Counted from the first letter of the stretch, positions 26,601 through 35,323 are shown. The stretch: DNA of 64,000 bases from CASFRF01 sp031549345 (GCA_031549345.1 JAVBPY010000010.1:62001-126000), one strand, 5' to 3'. A program made the numbers and translations. Notes: a model not told the origin generated them from the sequence alone.

Positions 26601-28340
26601 GATGCCGTCGCGTGCAATCAAGTCGGTATGGTTCGCCAATTCCACGATCTCGCCGGTCCGCAACGCTTTTTCAAGCGGAGAGGGGACTATTTTTCCATCC
26701 AGATAACTGACGATAACAAAAATTTCACTCAGTTTTTTCCCGATGGCCTCTTCCGGCGTGTAGCCGGTCAATGCCGCTGCAACGGGGTTGATGAGGGTGA
26801 TGCGTTCTTCCAAGTCCGTGGCGATCACACCATCGCCGATGGAATTGAGCGTGAGGCGGAAACGTTCGGCAATTTCTCCTACCGCCAGGTTGGCCTTGTG
26901 CAAATCTGTGATGTCGCCGGAAACGCACATCACCACGTCCTGACGGAAAGGGTTCGGCGTCGGCAGCAATGAAAGACGGACATTGCGCCATGACGCCCCT
27001 TCCTGGAGAGTGTGCTCAATCGAGCCCTTGCCGGCAAAAACTTCCGCCACGCTCGTCAGAACCCATTCCCGCAGCCCGGCGGGCAGTTCGCGCAATGTCC
27101 GAACATTCAAATGCTTCGCCCCGGGGACATGGGTGTAGATCACATCTCCGTTCCGGGCGAATACGGCGACACGCAGCGGCAGATGCGCGAACATCGCTTC
27201 GACTTTACATTGCGCCTGACGGCGGAAAAAAAGTCCCCCCAGTACAAGAAGAAGAAAGAAAAACAACGACACAGACGCCGCGATCAATTCGAAACGATAC
27301 TCGATGATAAATTCCGGCGGCTCGTTCAAAAGTATCGCGTCCGCCGGAAGCAGGGAAAGCGGAATGCCCTGCGCCTTCAAGGAAGGGTAATCCAGGATGG
27401 TTCTCGCCTTTGTCCACTGCACCGGGATACTCCGCGCCGTTTCGCCGCGCAAGATCCGGCAGGCAAGATCCCCGGCAAATTCGCCGATTTCCCGGCTGGA
27501 GGGGACGATCCCCCCCATGGAACCCGCGGGAATGTACGCATCGTATTTGCCGAAAATTATCCCCGGGAAGTTTTTACGGATGCGCGGAAGCACCGTGTAG
27601 GAATGCTCCGCCTTGTTCTCTTTCGTGGAAGACCAGGATTGGAAGAAGATGGCCGAATCGGCCGGCGATAACGTGCCGATTCGGCGGAAAAGGTCCTCGG
27701 TCGACAACATGTTTCCGCTCCAAACCAGGATGTCCAACCCCATGTCCTTCGGAACATTCTCCATTGCCGGAGGCGGTTTATATCCGCCGGGCTGCGCTTC
27801 GACGACAAGAACGATCTTCTTCAATTCCGGACGAAGATGCCTGGCCAGACGGACAGTGTCCCAGAAATTCACCGAGGTTTGGACCCCTGTCATATTCAAA
27901 GAAGCGGGAATCTTTTTTTGAAGAGGCTGGGGACTCAGATAGCCGATGGAGAGGACCGGGGTATCCCCTTCCGGCTTCAGCGTTCCATCAAGAAACAACC
28001 TCGTGGCGACAGTATCGAGGACAACGATCAGATCGTATGGGGTCATCTTCAACTTTATGCGAAGGGCCTCCACATCCGCGGGAGACACGTCCGCCATGAG
28101 TTGGTAGCTGATGGCCAGGTCAAAACTCTCATAATTCGCCCAGATATCGTGTTCGGAAAGCTTTGCCCGGAAGCTGCGAATCGTTGTTTCGGTCCCGACA
28201 TCGTCCGAAGAATAGCTGCTGATCCAGAGCACGCGCTTTCTCTGCTCCGCTTCCGCTCCCTTCTCCTCGGCTTTGCTCTGCAGTTTAGGCAGAAAAAAAA
28301 TAAGAAAAAGAAAGAAGATCATCCGCAACGGCGTCTTCAT
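23676..28340 (-). CDS. Hybrid sensor histidine kinase with periplasmic ABC-substrate-binding-like sensor (first of two)
   Basis: The 1554-residue protein starts with a signal-like helix (MKTPLRMIFFLFLIFF). A periplasmic region (about 25-345) resembles ABC-transporter substrate-binding proteins of the TrpX/ABC_sub_bind type ('RVLWISSYSSDDVGTETTIR'), followed by a membrane helix (348-372). Cytoplasmic modules are four PAS-like domains (about 380-860), GAF (880-1035), a PAS with cysteine motif (1055-1165), HisKA (SHELRTPLNAVIGF, about 1190), HATPase, and a receiver (LTDMWMPEMSG, about 1485). The start at 28340 has TAGGAGGG upstream; the longer start at 28466 lies within the promoter. It and the next kinase are clearly paralogous in their C-terminal halves. 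Confidence 0.87.
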   Translation of the reverse strand: MKTPLRMIFFLFLIFFLPKLQSKAEEKGAEAEQRKRVLWISSYSSDDVGTETTIRSFRAKLSEHDIWANYESFDLAISYQLMADVSPADVEALRIKLKMTPYDLIVVLDTVATRLFLDGTLKPEGDTPVLSIGYLSPQPLQKKIPASLNMTGVQTSVNFWDTVRLARHLRPELKKIVLVVEAQPGGYKPPPAMENVPKDMGLDILVWSGNMLSTEDLFRRIGTLSPADSAIFFQSWSSTKENKAEHSYTVLPRIRKNFPGIIFGKYDAYIPAGSMGGIVPSSREIGEFAGDLACRILRGETARSIPVQWTKARTILDYPSLKAQGIPLSLLPADAILLNEPPEFIIEYRFELIAASVSLFFFLLLVLGGLFFRRQAQCKVEAMFAHLPLRVAVFARNGDVIYTHVPGAKHLNVRTLRELPAGLREWVLTSVAEVFAGKGSIEHTLQEGASWRNVRLSLLPTPNPFRQDVVMCVSGDITDLHKANLAVGEIAERFRLTLNSIGDGVIATDLEERITLINPVAAALTGYTPEEAIGKKLSEIFVIVSYLDGKIVPSPLEKALRTGEIVELANHTDLIARDGIRRHIADSAAPIRGADGRISGGVLVFRDVTEEYRQRDQARVHAQLLGSAIEIARMTYFRADRSGRFIYASAPGFAEEMNGIETRMSPDEAHLFRRKTNQLLACEVAETHQTYSVLQKDGGKKYYEIHVLRLDNELSGDYEFCGIVQDITEARENEMRYRDNLELIETVIDNLPGFYFVKDVEDHFRYILNNRTHDEVIGLPNTEIIGRTDAELFAMDAEAERKIVEEDLALVESGAVLDTQDAFLNHQKKQYFVRTIKKVISRSDGRRLMIGMGVDVSREHELEEEQLRTIETLNRYVESERVTNQLLVKITLEEDFHFAVNEMLRIIGESLQADRCYVFEYDGDDLGFSSNTFEWVAEGIRPVKDSLQNVDMRDFRGWRGTLLERRPILIQDMDHPPECFDVAVEIEGLRVQDIRSLLVSGVWIGGKLRGFVGIDFVRGNREFSACDTHTINSAANLFQLAYERARQREELLESVSMQRQIMDNIYLPITIIGLDYTILAANPSAFRDAEATPENFIGTRCYDTFCRFGEPPEFCPVRETLVTEKPCRKEHDFKTQRQISTAQPIFDRNGKMQYILTADIDITELTRQKKELQIAMEQAQAADRAKSYFLATVSHELRTPLNAVIGFSELLQHGGVAPDTQDEYLRSINFAGTALLNLVNDVLDLSKLEADQMTIAPTRNDLADLIRQVASVFKLKALEKNLDLHVDVSGIRHLLYVDNLRLRQILLNLLGNAVKFTSEGFVRVRGTFEPEPGTGHGTLCIEVSDSGIGISPESRKNIFDPFIQDNVTRGKRVYEGSGLGLSITKRLLEKMGGEISLESEPGKGSTFLVRIDKIAFEAPALTEDAPLPVPTLRRERKKVLLVDDVPINLKVLAAMLRRLEIESVTAASGEEALELLRQDAGFDAILTDMWMPEMSGYDLAVQIRKQAQFDEIPIAAVTADTQIPAEEKALFAYILHKPITIDSLEDLFKVIKQE

Positions 28341-28437
28341 AAAAAAGAACCCTCCTAAGCACTGGCGTCCCATAACGCCCGCTTCATCATCTCCATTTTC
28401 CGGGACGCCGAAAAATACAGCGAACGCCCCCCTCCAT

Positions 28438-28466
28438 ACTCTACTATGTATTCCGTCTATTTGCAA
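28438..28466 (-). promoter_or_regulatory. Putative promoter for the kinase-RND gene group
   Basis: On the minus strand TTGCAA (28461-28466) and TAGAGT (complement of 28438-28443) are 17 bases apart, in the 140-base gap upstream of the first kinase. The -10 box is imperfect. Confidence 0.45.
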
Positions 28467-28480
28467 CCCGGCAGATACGT

Positions 28481-30523
28481 TTAACGCTTAAATTCATACC
28501 GGAATTTCAGATTTCCGGAAATGCCGTTTAGCATGTCCAGCGTACCCCAGACGCCGGTTGAGTCCGGAGAAACGCCGTCGTCGGCAAAAAGCGCCGCCGG
28601 AAACGGCGCGGGGCCGAACGTCCGTGCTGAAAGATGGAATTTCATCCCCGCATCCAGATGCCCGACCGGCTCCGCCAAGGGAATGGTGGCGTTTTCGCGG
28701 ACAAAAATCGGAAGCGTTTCCAGCGCCGGCTGCAGGAGAACCGTGCCGGAACAGCGTTCACCGGTATGGAAATCGTACCAATTCCCCGCCGGGAGTAAAA
28801 ACTCAAGCTCGGTCATTCCGGCGCGGAAGGGAACGACCAGCAAATCCTCGCCCGCCATGAAAGCGTAGTCCACGCCGCGCAAACGTTCGTCCGCAGGGTA
28901 ATCCATGGCCAGTGCGCGAAAGGGGGGGATTCCCTGGAAGCGGTAACGGGCGAACGCCGTGTACAAATACGGAATAAGCCGCATCCTAAGTTCCAGAATT
29001 TGCCGTGTAAGTACAGCCAACGCATCTTGCTCGTCCTCGGCAAAAAATTCCCCTGCCGTATTCAAATCGTGCCGCAACTGCCTCCAGGGGGGGTGCGGCA
29101 TCGACCAGATATTCAGGAGCATCTGCGGGGAAAGCACCATGGCCTGAAGGCGGCGAGCATAGTCCTCTTTGTTCGCAGCGTGGCGCAATTCCGGGGTCCA
29201 GAGCATTCCGGCAAACCCCATGGAAACCATGCCGCGGATGAAATCCTTGTGGTCGTACAAATCGCTGTAAAGAACAAACGGCGCGGGCGGGGCAAACAAG
29301 TGCGCATTGCGCACGCTCCCATAGGTGCGGATTCCGGCGGCGGAACACGCGTCCTCCATCACTTTCATATAGAGGGTTCCGAACATGGAGTGCATGCATT
29401 CTCCATCCAATCCGGAGGGAAAATACGAGCATTCCGGGAACGACCAGGGGCTGGCGATAAAATCCGAATTATCACATTCGTCCAATTTGAACGATGTGAT
29501 CCCCTGTTTGGCAAACGCTTCCGTGTGGTAGTCGGCAAAAATTTGCCGCGCTTCCGCGAGGGTAAAATCCGGAACAAGCCCCTTCCAAACCTTGAAGTCC
29601 CCGCCGTAAGGCGCCAGGGGAGCGAAAAGAGGCGACGTCGGGTGCACAAACGCATGTTCCCACAAATTTACTTTGTATCCCTGCGCCGCAAGGCGCGCAA
29701 GAAGCGCCGGCGGATCGGGAAAACGCTCCGTATTCCAACGGTAACTGCACGAATAAACCTTTGTCTGCCACCCCGGCTCGAGGCCGATTACGTCGCAGGG
29801 GATGCGGCGGACTCGAATTTCATCGGCCAACGCCGCCACGCCCGCCGCGTCGCTCTTGCCGCAGGCCCGGTAATAAACACCGAGCCCCCACTCCGGCGGG
29901 AGGCATCCGCCGCCGCAGAAGAGGACATACCGCCGCACCGCGTCCCGCATTGCGGGGCCGCAAAAAATGTACACATCCACCCCAGGCGCGGCGGGGATGT
30001 CAATCACCATCGGCGCAACGCTTCGCTTTGCGGCGGCGTACAACGCCGCTTCGGTCAGGAGAACATTGCTGGCCGTTTCGAGAGGGACCTCCTCCGGAAC
30101 GGTGCCGTCGAAAGGCTCGTTGCCGCCGCAATAAAAACTCGCATACCGCGCCGTGTCCACCATCACCCCATAGCCGGCTGTGGAAAAATACAAAGGCGCC
30201 GGGGCATGGCTGTCCCCGGTGTCCACCGCCGGATCGCTGTTGACACGGAGGGTCCGTTTTTTTCCGGTGCTCCGCAAGCTTTTGAGTTGGAGGCCAAGAC
30301 CGTAAATATCGTCGCCCGGCTCCATGGGCAGCGTAAGGCGGCATCCCCGCGCGCCGATCCGGCACGCGATCGCGTTCCAATCAAACGGTATTTCGCCATG
30401 TCCCATTTCGCGCAGAGCGTCTTCCCGGGCACTCCGGACGTAACATTGACTGGCGGGAGTATTCGCCTCCGGCATTCCGAAGGTCAGCTTGAAAATTCCC
30501 GGGTACAGTTCGACGGCGTTCAT
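28481..30523 (-). CDS. Glycoside hydrolase family 31 (alpha-glucosidase/alpha-xylosidase-like)
   Basis: The 680-residue protein has the GH31 layout. An N-terminal beta-sandwich includes 'DDIYGLGLQLKSLRSTGKKR' (20 residues) and 'PLYFSTAGYGVMVDTARYAS' (20 residues). The catalytic (beta/alpha)8 barrel has 'PPEWGLGVYYRACGKSD', 'VIGLEPGW' and the nucleophile Asp in 'SFKLDECDNSDF'. Late in the barrel come 'MVSMGFAGMLWTPELR' and 'ELRMRLIPYLYTAFARYRFQ' (20 residues), then a C-terminal sheet domain. It would release alpha-linked glucose, xylose or galactose; exact specificity cannot be read. No signal peptide is seen, suggesting cytoplasmic action on imported oligosaccharides. The ATG at 30523 overlaps the HNH gene stop (ATGA). 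Confidence 0.88.
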   Translation of the reverse strand: MNAVELYPGIFKLTFGMPEANTPASQCYVRSAREDALREMGHGEIPFDWNAIACRIGARGCRLTLPMEPGDDIYGLGLQLKSLRSTGKKRTLRVNSDPAVDTGDSHAPAPLYFSTAGYGVMVDTARYASFYCGGNEPFDGTVPEEVPLETASNVLLTEAALYAAAKRSVAPMVIDIPAAPGVDVYIFCGPAMRDAVRRYVLFCGGGCLPPEWGLGVYYRACGKSDAAGVAALADEIRVRRIPCDVIGLEPGWQTKVYSCSYRWNTERFPDPPALLARLAAQGYKVNLWEHAFVHPTSPLFAPLAPYGGDFKVWKGLVPDFTLAEARQIFADYHTEAFAKQGITSFKLDECDNSDFIASPWSFPECSYFPSGLDGECMHSMFGTLYMKVMEDACSAAGIRTYGSVRNAHLFAPPAPFVLYSDLYDHKDFIRGMVSMGFAGMLWTPELRHAANKEDYARRLQAMVLSPQMLLNIWSMPHPPWRQLRHDLNTAGEFFAEDEQDALAVLTRQILELRMRLIPYLYTAFARYRFQGIPPFRALAMDYPADERLRGVDYAFMAGEDLLVVPFRAGMTELEFLLPAGNWYDFHTGERCSGTVLLQPALETLPIFVRENATIPLAEPVGHLDAGMKFHLSARTFGPAPFPAALFADDGVSPDSTGVWGTLDMLNGISGNLKFRYEFKR

Positions 30524-30828
30524 GGCGTTTCTTCCTCTTTTTCGGGGTGTTCGCGCAAAAGCATCTCCGCGGGGGTCAGGTATTTTTTTGTCGCATTGCA
30601 GGCGCGGCAACAGACAACCATGTTTCCGCGCGTGCTCCGCCCTCCGCGCGAAAGGGGGACGAGATGATCCAGCGTCAATTCGCTTGTCGGAAATTTGTTC
30701 TTGCAAAAATGACAAATGCCACGCTGAAAACACGCCTGAAAATAGGCGGTTTTCCGCAGCTCGCGGGCTTTGGCCCGTTCCCGCGCAATGTGCCGCGGGT
30801 CGGCATCGATTTCGATCCAATCATCCAT
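30520..30828 (-). CDS. HNH endonuclease domain protein
   Basis: A protein of about 102 residues carries a compact HNH/zinc ribbon: 'CHFCKNKF', then 'LTLDHLVPLSRGG' with the catalytic His, then 'NMVVCCRACNATK'. Such small proteins occur both as housekeeping DNA repair or restriction nucleases and as mobile-element parts; the role here is unknown. The chosen ATG (MDDWIEID) lies only a few bases past the U-tract of the hydrogenase terminator and has no obvious Shine-Dalgarno. A longer start (to 30903) would run through the terminator hairpin and is less likely. It ends in a 4-nt overlap with the GH31 gene. Confidence 0.75.
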   Translation of the reverse strand: MDDWIEIDADPRHIARERAKARELRKTAYFQACFQRGICHFCKNKFPTSELTLDHLVPLSRGGRSTRGNMVVCCRACNATKKYLTPAEMLLREHPEKEEETP

Positions 30829-30830
30829 AA

Positions 30831-30864
30831 GGAAAAAACTCCGGGGACGAATCATCCCCGGAGT
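30831..30864 (-). terminator. Rho-independent terminator after hydA
   Basis: The arms ACTCCGGGGA (30838-30847) and TCCCCGGAGT (30855-30864) pair perfectly over 10 bp with a 7-base loop. On the minus strand the hairpin is followed by a run of six T. It ends the rex-hydCBA transcript 14 bases beyond the hydA stop. Confidence 0.9.
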
Positions 30865-30877
30865 CGGTTTTGTATCG

Positions 30878-32893
30878 TCAGTTCGCCTTAACGGCGGCGG
30901 CAATCACCTGCCGCAGCCAATCCATGGAAGCGGTGGGAGGGTACACCGTGTTGCCGATGGTAATCCGCCCGTCGCCGTCGGTGTGGATGGTGAACGAAGC
31001 TTCCAGCTCGACCTTTCCGGCGAGATTCTCCTTCTGCAGCATTTCCACAAGTTTTCCCAGGAGCGCCTTGCCCTGGGCCGATTCCGGCCGCGTGCAGCAG
31101 CGCACGTTGATGCGCAGGAGGTTATCGCCGTCGCCGCGCAACACAGTCATACGCGTATCAAGCTGCATTTCGCGGTTTTCGTACGCGGTATGGAGCATGT
31201 CGTGCGCCGTGTGCGAACCCGGCTTGCCGCCGATGTGGTCGCAATAGCACTGTTCGACATCGGTATTTTCCTGGGGCTTCTGGAACTTGCGCGCCTTGTC
31301 GTTGCGGTACAGTCCTTCCGCGCGCTTGGTACGGAATTCTTCGTCCTCGGTGATCGGCTGACCGCCGCCGGCGACGCAGCCGCCCGGGCAAGCCATGACT
31401 TCAATGAAGTCAAATTCGGCACGCTTGGCCTTGATATCTTCGATCAACGCACGGGCATTGCCGAGGCCGTGGACAATCGCGAGCCGGAGCTTCTTGCCGT
31501 CGACGACCACCAGCGCTTCTTTGCGCGGCGCAAGACCGCGAACGTTGTTGAATTCCACATTTTCCAGCGGTTTCCCGCTGATTTTTTCCGCCGCGAAACG
31601 GAGCGCGGCTTCCATCACGCCGCCGGTCGCGCCGAAAATCACCGCGCCGCCGGTCGCCATCCCGAAGGGCTGGTCGAATTCTTCCGGCTTCAGTTTCTTC
31701 AGCTCAATCCCCACCGATTCGAGCATCTGCCCGGCTTCGATGGTAGTCAGAACATAGTCGACGTCCGGACGGCCGTTCTGCTGGAATTTCGGCAGCGACG
31801 CTTCGAACTTCTTCGCGGTGCAGGGCATGATCGAAACGATCACCAGATTTTCCGGCTTGACGTTCAGTTCCTTCGGCAGCACGCGGCGCGCCACGGAACC
31901 GAAAATCTGCTGCGGCGAACGGGTCGTGGACACGTTCGGCAGGAATTCGGGATAGAACGTTTCAACGAATTTCATCCAGCCGGGGCAGCAGCTTGTGAAC
32001 ATCGGCATCACACCGCCTGTGGTGATGCGCTCCAGAAGTTCGGTGCCTTCCTCGAAGATCGTCATATCGGCGGCAAAGCTCGTGTCGTACACGTGGTCGA
32101 AACCCATCAGGCGCAACGCGGAAACCATCCGGTGATCGACGTTATCGCCGACTTCAAACCCAAAACGGTCGCCCAGGGCGACGCGAACGGCCGGAGCAAC
32201 CTGGACAACAACGGTCTTGGAGGGATCGTGAATCGCCTTCCATACGTTGTCCACATCGGACTTCGGCACAATCGCGCCGGTCGGGCAGACGGCGGCGCAC
32301 TGGCCGCAATTCACACATTCCACCTGATTGAGATCTTTGTCAAACGCGGGAACGACACGGGCGTTCGCTCCGCGTCCGGCGAACCCCAGCGCACCGACGG
32401 TCTGCAATTCGGAGCAGGCGCGGACGCAGTCGCCGCAGAGGACGCACTTGTTCGGATCGCGCACCAGCGACGGGGACGCATCGTCGAGGGGATGCCAATC
32501 TTCGCGCTGCTTGAAGCGGACTTCGTTCACGCCCAGGCGGCGCGCCAGATTCTGGAGTGTGCAATCGGCGCTGCGATCGCAGCTCGGGCACTCGCGGCGA
32601 TGGTTGGCAAGGAGGAGTTCCACGTTGATTTTACGCAGGGCGCGGAGCTGCTTGTTGTCGGTTTCGATCTTCATCCCCGGCTCGGGGACGGTCGAGCACG
32701 ACGCCATGATGCCGCGGCCTTCGACTTGCACAAGGCAGAGGCGGCAGGCGCCGTAGATCGACAACCGGCTGCGGTAGCAGAAGGTCGGAATAGTGATCCC
32801 CGTCTTGCGGATCAGTTCCAGGAGATTGCGCTCCCCTTCGATTTTGACCTCGCGGCCATTGACGAATAAAGTATTGTTATCCATAATTCGCAT
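30878..32893 (-). CDS. hydA: [FeFe] hydrogenase catalytic subunit HydA (electron-bifurcating type)
   Basis: The 671-residue protein has a [2Fe-2S] domain (CYRSRL...ACRLC, about residues 39-65), a His/Cys cluster motif 'HRRECPSCDRSADC', and two [4Fe-4S] sites (CVLCGDCVRAC and CVNCGQCAAVCPTGA). The H-cluster motifs are TSCCPGW (about 298), MPCTAKKFEA (about 355) and ACPGGCVAGGGQP (about 499). It reduces protons or oxidises H2 in the cytoplasm with HydB and HydC. About 95 residues follow the usual 'MLHTAYENR' end region and form an uncharacterised tail. Two starts are possible, MRIMDNN at 32893 (AAGG four bases away) or MDNN at 32884. The gene lies 12 nt after hydB. Confidence 0.95.
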   Translation of the reverse strand: MRIMDNNTLFVNGREVKIEGERNLLELIRKTGITIPTFCYRSRLSIYGACRLCLVQVEGRGIMASCSTVPEPGMKIETDNKQLRALRKINVELLLANHRRECPSCDRSADCTLQNLARRLGVNEVRFKQREDWHPLDDASPSLVRDPNKCVLCGDCVRACSELQTVGALGFAGRGANARVVPAFDKDLNQVECVNCGQCAAVCPTGAIVPKSDVDNVWKAIHDPSKTVVVQVAPAVRVALGDRFGFEVGDNVDHRMVSALRLMGFDHVYDTSFAADMTIFEEGTELLERITTGGVMPMFTSCCPGWMKFVETFYPEFLPNVSTTRSPQQIFGSVARRVLPKELNVKPENLVIVSIMPCTAKKFEASLPKFQQNGRPDVDYVLTTIEAGQMLESVGIELKKLKPEEFDQPFGMATGGAVIFGATGGVMEAALRFAAEKISGKPLENVEFNNVRGLAPRKEALVVVDGKKLRLAIVHGLGNARALIEDIKAKRAEFDFIEVMACPGGCVAGGGQPITEDEEFRTKRAEGLYRNDKARKFQKPQENTDVEQCYCDHIGGKPGSHTAHDMLHTAYENREMQLDTRMTVLRGDGDNLLRINVRCCTRPESAQGKALLGKLVEMLQKENLAGKVELEASFTIHTDGDGRITIGNTVYPPTASMDWLRQVIAAAVKAN

Positions 32894-32905
32894 TTTCCTT
32901 AATAA

Positions 32906-34798
32906 TTAGAGGCCAAGCACCGCATCGAAACGGCAGGCGGCTTTGCACGCGCCGCATTTGATGCATTTATCGGCATCGAGCACGTGCACTTCCTTGACTT
33001 TACCGGTGATCGCTCCCACCGGACATTTCCGGACGCAGGCGGTACAACCTTTGCACTTGGCCGGATCGATCTCCGGACGCGCGAGTTCCTTGCATTCTCC
33101 CGTGGGGCAGAATTTCTTGAAAACGTGCGATTCGTACTCGTCGCGGAAATAACGCAGCGTGGAGAGAATGGGATTCGGCGCTGTTTTGCCGAGTCCGCAG
33201 AGGGAGCCCGCCTGAACGGCGAGCGCCGTCTCTTCCAGCAAGCTGAGCGTAGATTCGTCCGCGCGACCTTCAATGATGTCGTCAAGCAAGGCGAGCATCT
33301 GCTTGGTGCCTTCGCGGCAGGGGACGCATTTTCCGCAGGATTCGTTCTGCGTGAACTGCATGAAGAAACGGGCGATTTTCACAATACACGTTTCGTCGTT
33401 CATCACAACCAGCCCGCCGGAACCGACCATCGCGCCGACGGAACGGAGCGAATCGAAGTCCATGGGCATATCGAGCATCGCGGGGGTCAGGCAGCCGCCG
33501 GAGGGACCGCCGATCTGGACGGCCTTGAAATCGTGGCTGGTTATTTTGCCTGTGTTGTCGGTTACGCCGCCGCCGATGTTGTAGACGATCTCGCGCAGCG
33601 TGGTACCGAACGGAACTTCGATCAACCCGGTGTTGGCCACGTGGCCGGTCAGAGCGAACGTCTTGGTGCCCGGAGATTTTTCGGTGCCGACGGCGCGGTA
33701 GGCGGCGGGCCCTTCACGGAAAATAAACGGCACGGACGCAAGTGTTTCCACGTTATTGATGACCGTCGGCTTGCCCCAGAGGCCGCTCTGGGCCGGAAAC
33801 GGGGGTTTCGGTTTCGGCATCCCGCGGTGGCCTTCGATGGAGGCCAGGAGGGCGGTTTCTTCGCCGCAGACGAACGCGCCCGCGCCTTCCATCACCCGGA
33901 GATGGAAGGAGAAATCACTGCCGAACAAATGATCGCCGAGTGCGCCCGCCGCTTCGGCGTCTTTCAGCGCGTTGCGCATCCGCTCGACCGCCAGCGGATA
34001 CTCCGCACGGACGTAGATGAACCCTTCGTCGGCGCCGATGGCGCGCGCCGCGATCATCATCCCCTCGATCACCGAGTGGGGGTTGCCTTCGAGGACCGAA
34101 CGGTCCATGAACGCGCCCGGGTCGCCTTCGTCGCCATTGCAGACGACGTACTTTTTCGCATTCTGGCTGGCGAGGGTGAGTTTCCACTTCAATCCCGTCG
34201 GGAAACCGCCGCCGCCGCGGCCGCGCAGTCCGGATTCGATCGCCGTCTGGCAGACTTCTTCCGGCTTCATTTCAAGGATCGCCTTGCGGGCGCCGAAGTA
34301 GCCGCCGCGGGCGATGTATTCTTCGATGCTCGCCGGCTCGATCATGCAGTTAGCGAGCACGACGCGCTTCTGGCGGTTGTAAAACGGAATATCGTGGTCT
34401 CCCTTGCAGGGGGAACCGTCCTTAAGGCTGGCGTAAAGGAGGCGTTCAATTACTTCGCCCTTGGCGATGGTCTTCTCGACGATCTCGGCGGCGTCGGCAA
34501 CTTTGACTTTGGTGTAGAGAATCCCGTCCGGCTCGATGTGCATCAAGGGGCCCATCTGACAGAACCCCTGGCAACCGCTTTTGGAAATGTAAATGTCCTT
34601 CTTTTCGTCGCGCATTTCCACCGTCGCGTCGATGCCCTTGGACGCGAGGGCCTTCAGGAGCGCTTCGCGCACGTCCAGCGAACCGTTGGCCACGCAGCCG
34701 GTTCCGGCGCAAAGGGTGATGCGGCGCGGCGTTTTGGCGGCTTTATTTTTATACGAAGCGGCGACCTCTTCGAGGTTCAGTACTTTATTTGTCGTCAT
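32906..34798 (-). CDS. hydB: Hydrogenase diaphorase subunit HydB (NuoF-like, NAD(H)/FMN)
   Basis: The 630-residue protein has a thioredoxin-like [2Fe-2S] domain first (CAGTGC...SGCQGFCQMGP, residues about 28-95). The NuoF core follows, with the FMN/NADH loop 'GLRGRGGGGFPTGLKW' and 'VCNGDEGDPGAFMDRSVLEG' (20 residues), and a [4Fe-4S] site 'ESCGKCVPCREGTKQM' near residue 485. A C-terminal 2x[4Fe-4S] ferredoxin holds CKGCTACVRKCPVGAI and CIKCGACKAACRFDAV. It passes electrons between NAD(H), ferredoxin and HydA. GGAGAAGAAC precedes the ATG, and hydC ends 15 nt upstream. Confidence 0.95.
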   Translation of the reverse strand: MTTNKVLNLEEVAASYKNKAAKTPRRITLCAGTGCVANGSLDVREALLKALASKGIDATVEMRDEKKDIYISKSGCQGFCQMGPLMHIEPDGILYTKVKVADAAEIVEKTIAKGEVIERLLYASLKDGSPCKGDHDIPFYNRQKRVVLANCMIEPASIEEYIARGGYFGARKAILEMKPEEVCQTAIESGLRGRGGGGFPTGLKWKLTLASQNAKKYVVCNGDEGDPGAFMDRSVLEGNPHSVIEGMMIAARAIGADEGFIYVRAEYPLAVERMRNALKDAEAAGALGDHLFGSDFSFHLRVMEGAGAFVCGEETALLASIEGHRGMPKPKPPFPAQSGLWGKPTVINNVETLASVPFIFREGPAAYRAVGTEKSPGTKTFALTGHVANTGLIEVPFGTTLREIVYNIGGGVTDNTGKITSHDFKAVQIGGPSGGCLTPAMLDMPMDFDSLRSVGAMVGSGGLVVMNDETCIVKIARFFMQFTQNESCGKCVPCREGTKQMLALLDDIIEGRADESTLSLLEETALAVQAGSLCGLGKTAPNPILSTLRYFRDEYESHVFKKFCPTGECKELARPEIDPAKCKGCTACVRKCPVGAITGKVKEVHVLDADKCIKCGACKAACRFDAVLGL

Positions 34799-34813
34799 GT
34801 TCTTCTCCGCAAA

Positions 34814-35323
34814 TTACTTCGCCGGCTCGGCGGCGTATACTTTATCAATCAATTCGCAGGCTTGTTCCGGGGTCGTCTGCCCGTAGACCGCGCCGTCGAA
34901 CAACATTACCGGAGCCAGGCCGCAGGCGCCGAGACAGCTCACCGTTTCGACGGTGAACATCAAATCGGCGGAGGTATCCTTCCCCTCCTGCAGTCCGAGC
35001 TTGGTGCGGAGCGCATTGAGAATACCGTGCGATTTCTTCACATGGCAGGCCGTTCCGTCGCAGAGACGGAAAATATGCTTCCCTTTGGGCGCGAGCGCAA
35101 AATGCGCATAAAACGTCGCCACACCGTACACACGCGACGCGGGCACGCCAAGGCTGTCGGCCACATACGCGATCACATCGCTTGAAAGATACTTGTGCGC
35201 TTCCTGAACTTCCTGCAAAATCGGAATCAGGCGCGATTCACTGAACTCGTACTTCTCCAGAATCTTGTTGACCACAGCCAGATGATCGATCATCGACTGC
35301 GCCTTTTCGAGACTGCACTCCAT
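34814..35323 (-). CDS. hydC: Hydrogenase subunit HydC (NuoE-like [2Fe-2S] protein)
   Basis: The 169-residue protein is a NuoE/HydC thioredoxin-fold ferredoxin. The four cluster cysteines lie in 'CDGTACHVKKS' and 'CLGACGLAPVM', with 'VYGVATFYAHF' between the helical N-terminus and the fold. It forms the third subunit of the bifurcating hydrogenase. AGGAGG sits 5 bases before the ATG at 35323. Only 47 bases separate it from the rex stop, with no terminator, so rex and hydCBA are likely one operon. Confidence 0.94.
   Translation of the reverse strand: MECSLEKAQSMIDHLAVVNKILEKYEFSESRLIPILQEVQEAHKYLSSDVIAYVADSLGVPASRVYGVATFYAHFALAPKGKHIFRLCDGTACHVKKSHGILNALRTKLGLQEGKDTSADLMFTVETVSCLGACGLAPVMLFDGAVYGQTTPEQACELIDKVYAAEPAK

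Noticed and set aside
28341..28480. Extra N-terminal 42 residues of the first kinase
   Set aside because: The region contains a candidate promoter, and a strong GGAGGG precedes the ATG at 28340 that begins a normal signal peptide.
32984..35185. Plus-strand 733-residue open frame (and the neighbouring 699-residue one at 30770-32869)
   Set aside because: Both lie antisense to hydB/hydC and hydA, whose cluster motifs are unmistakable; the antisense proteins show no domain.
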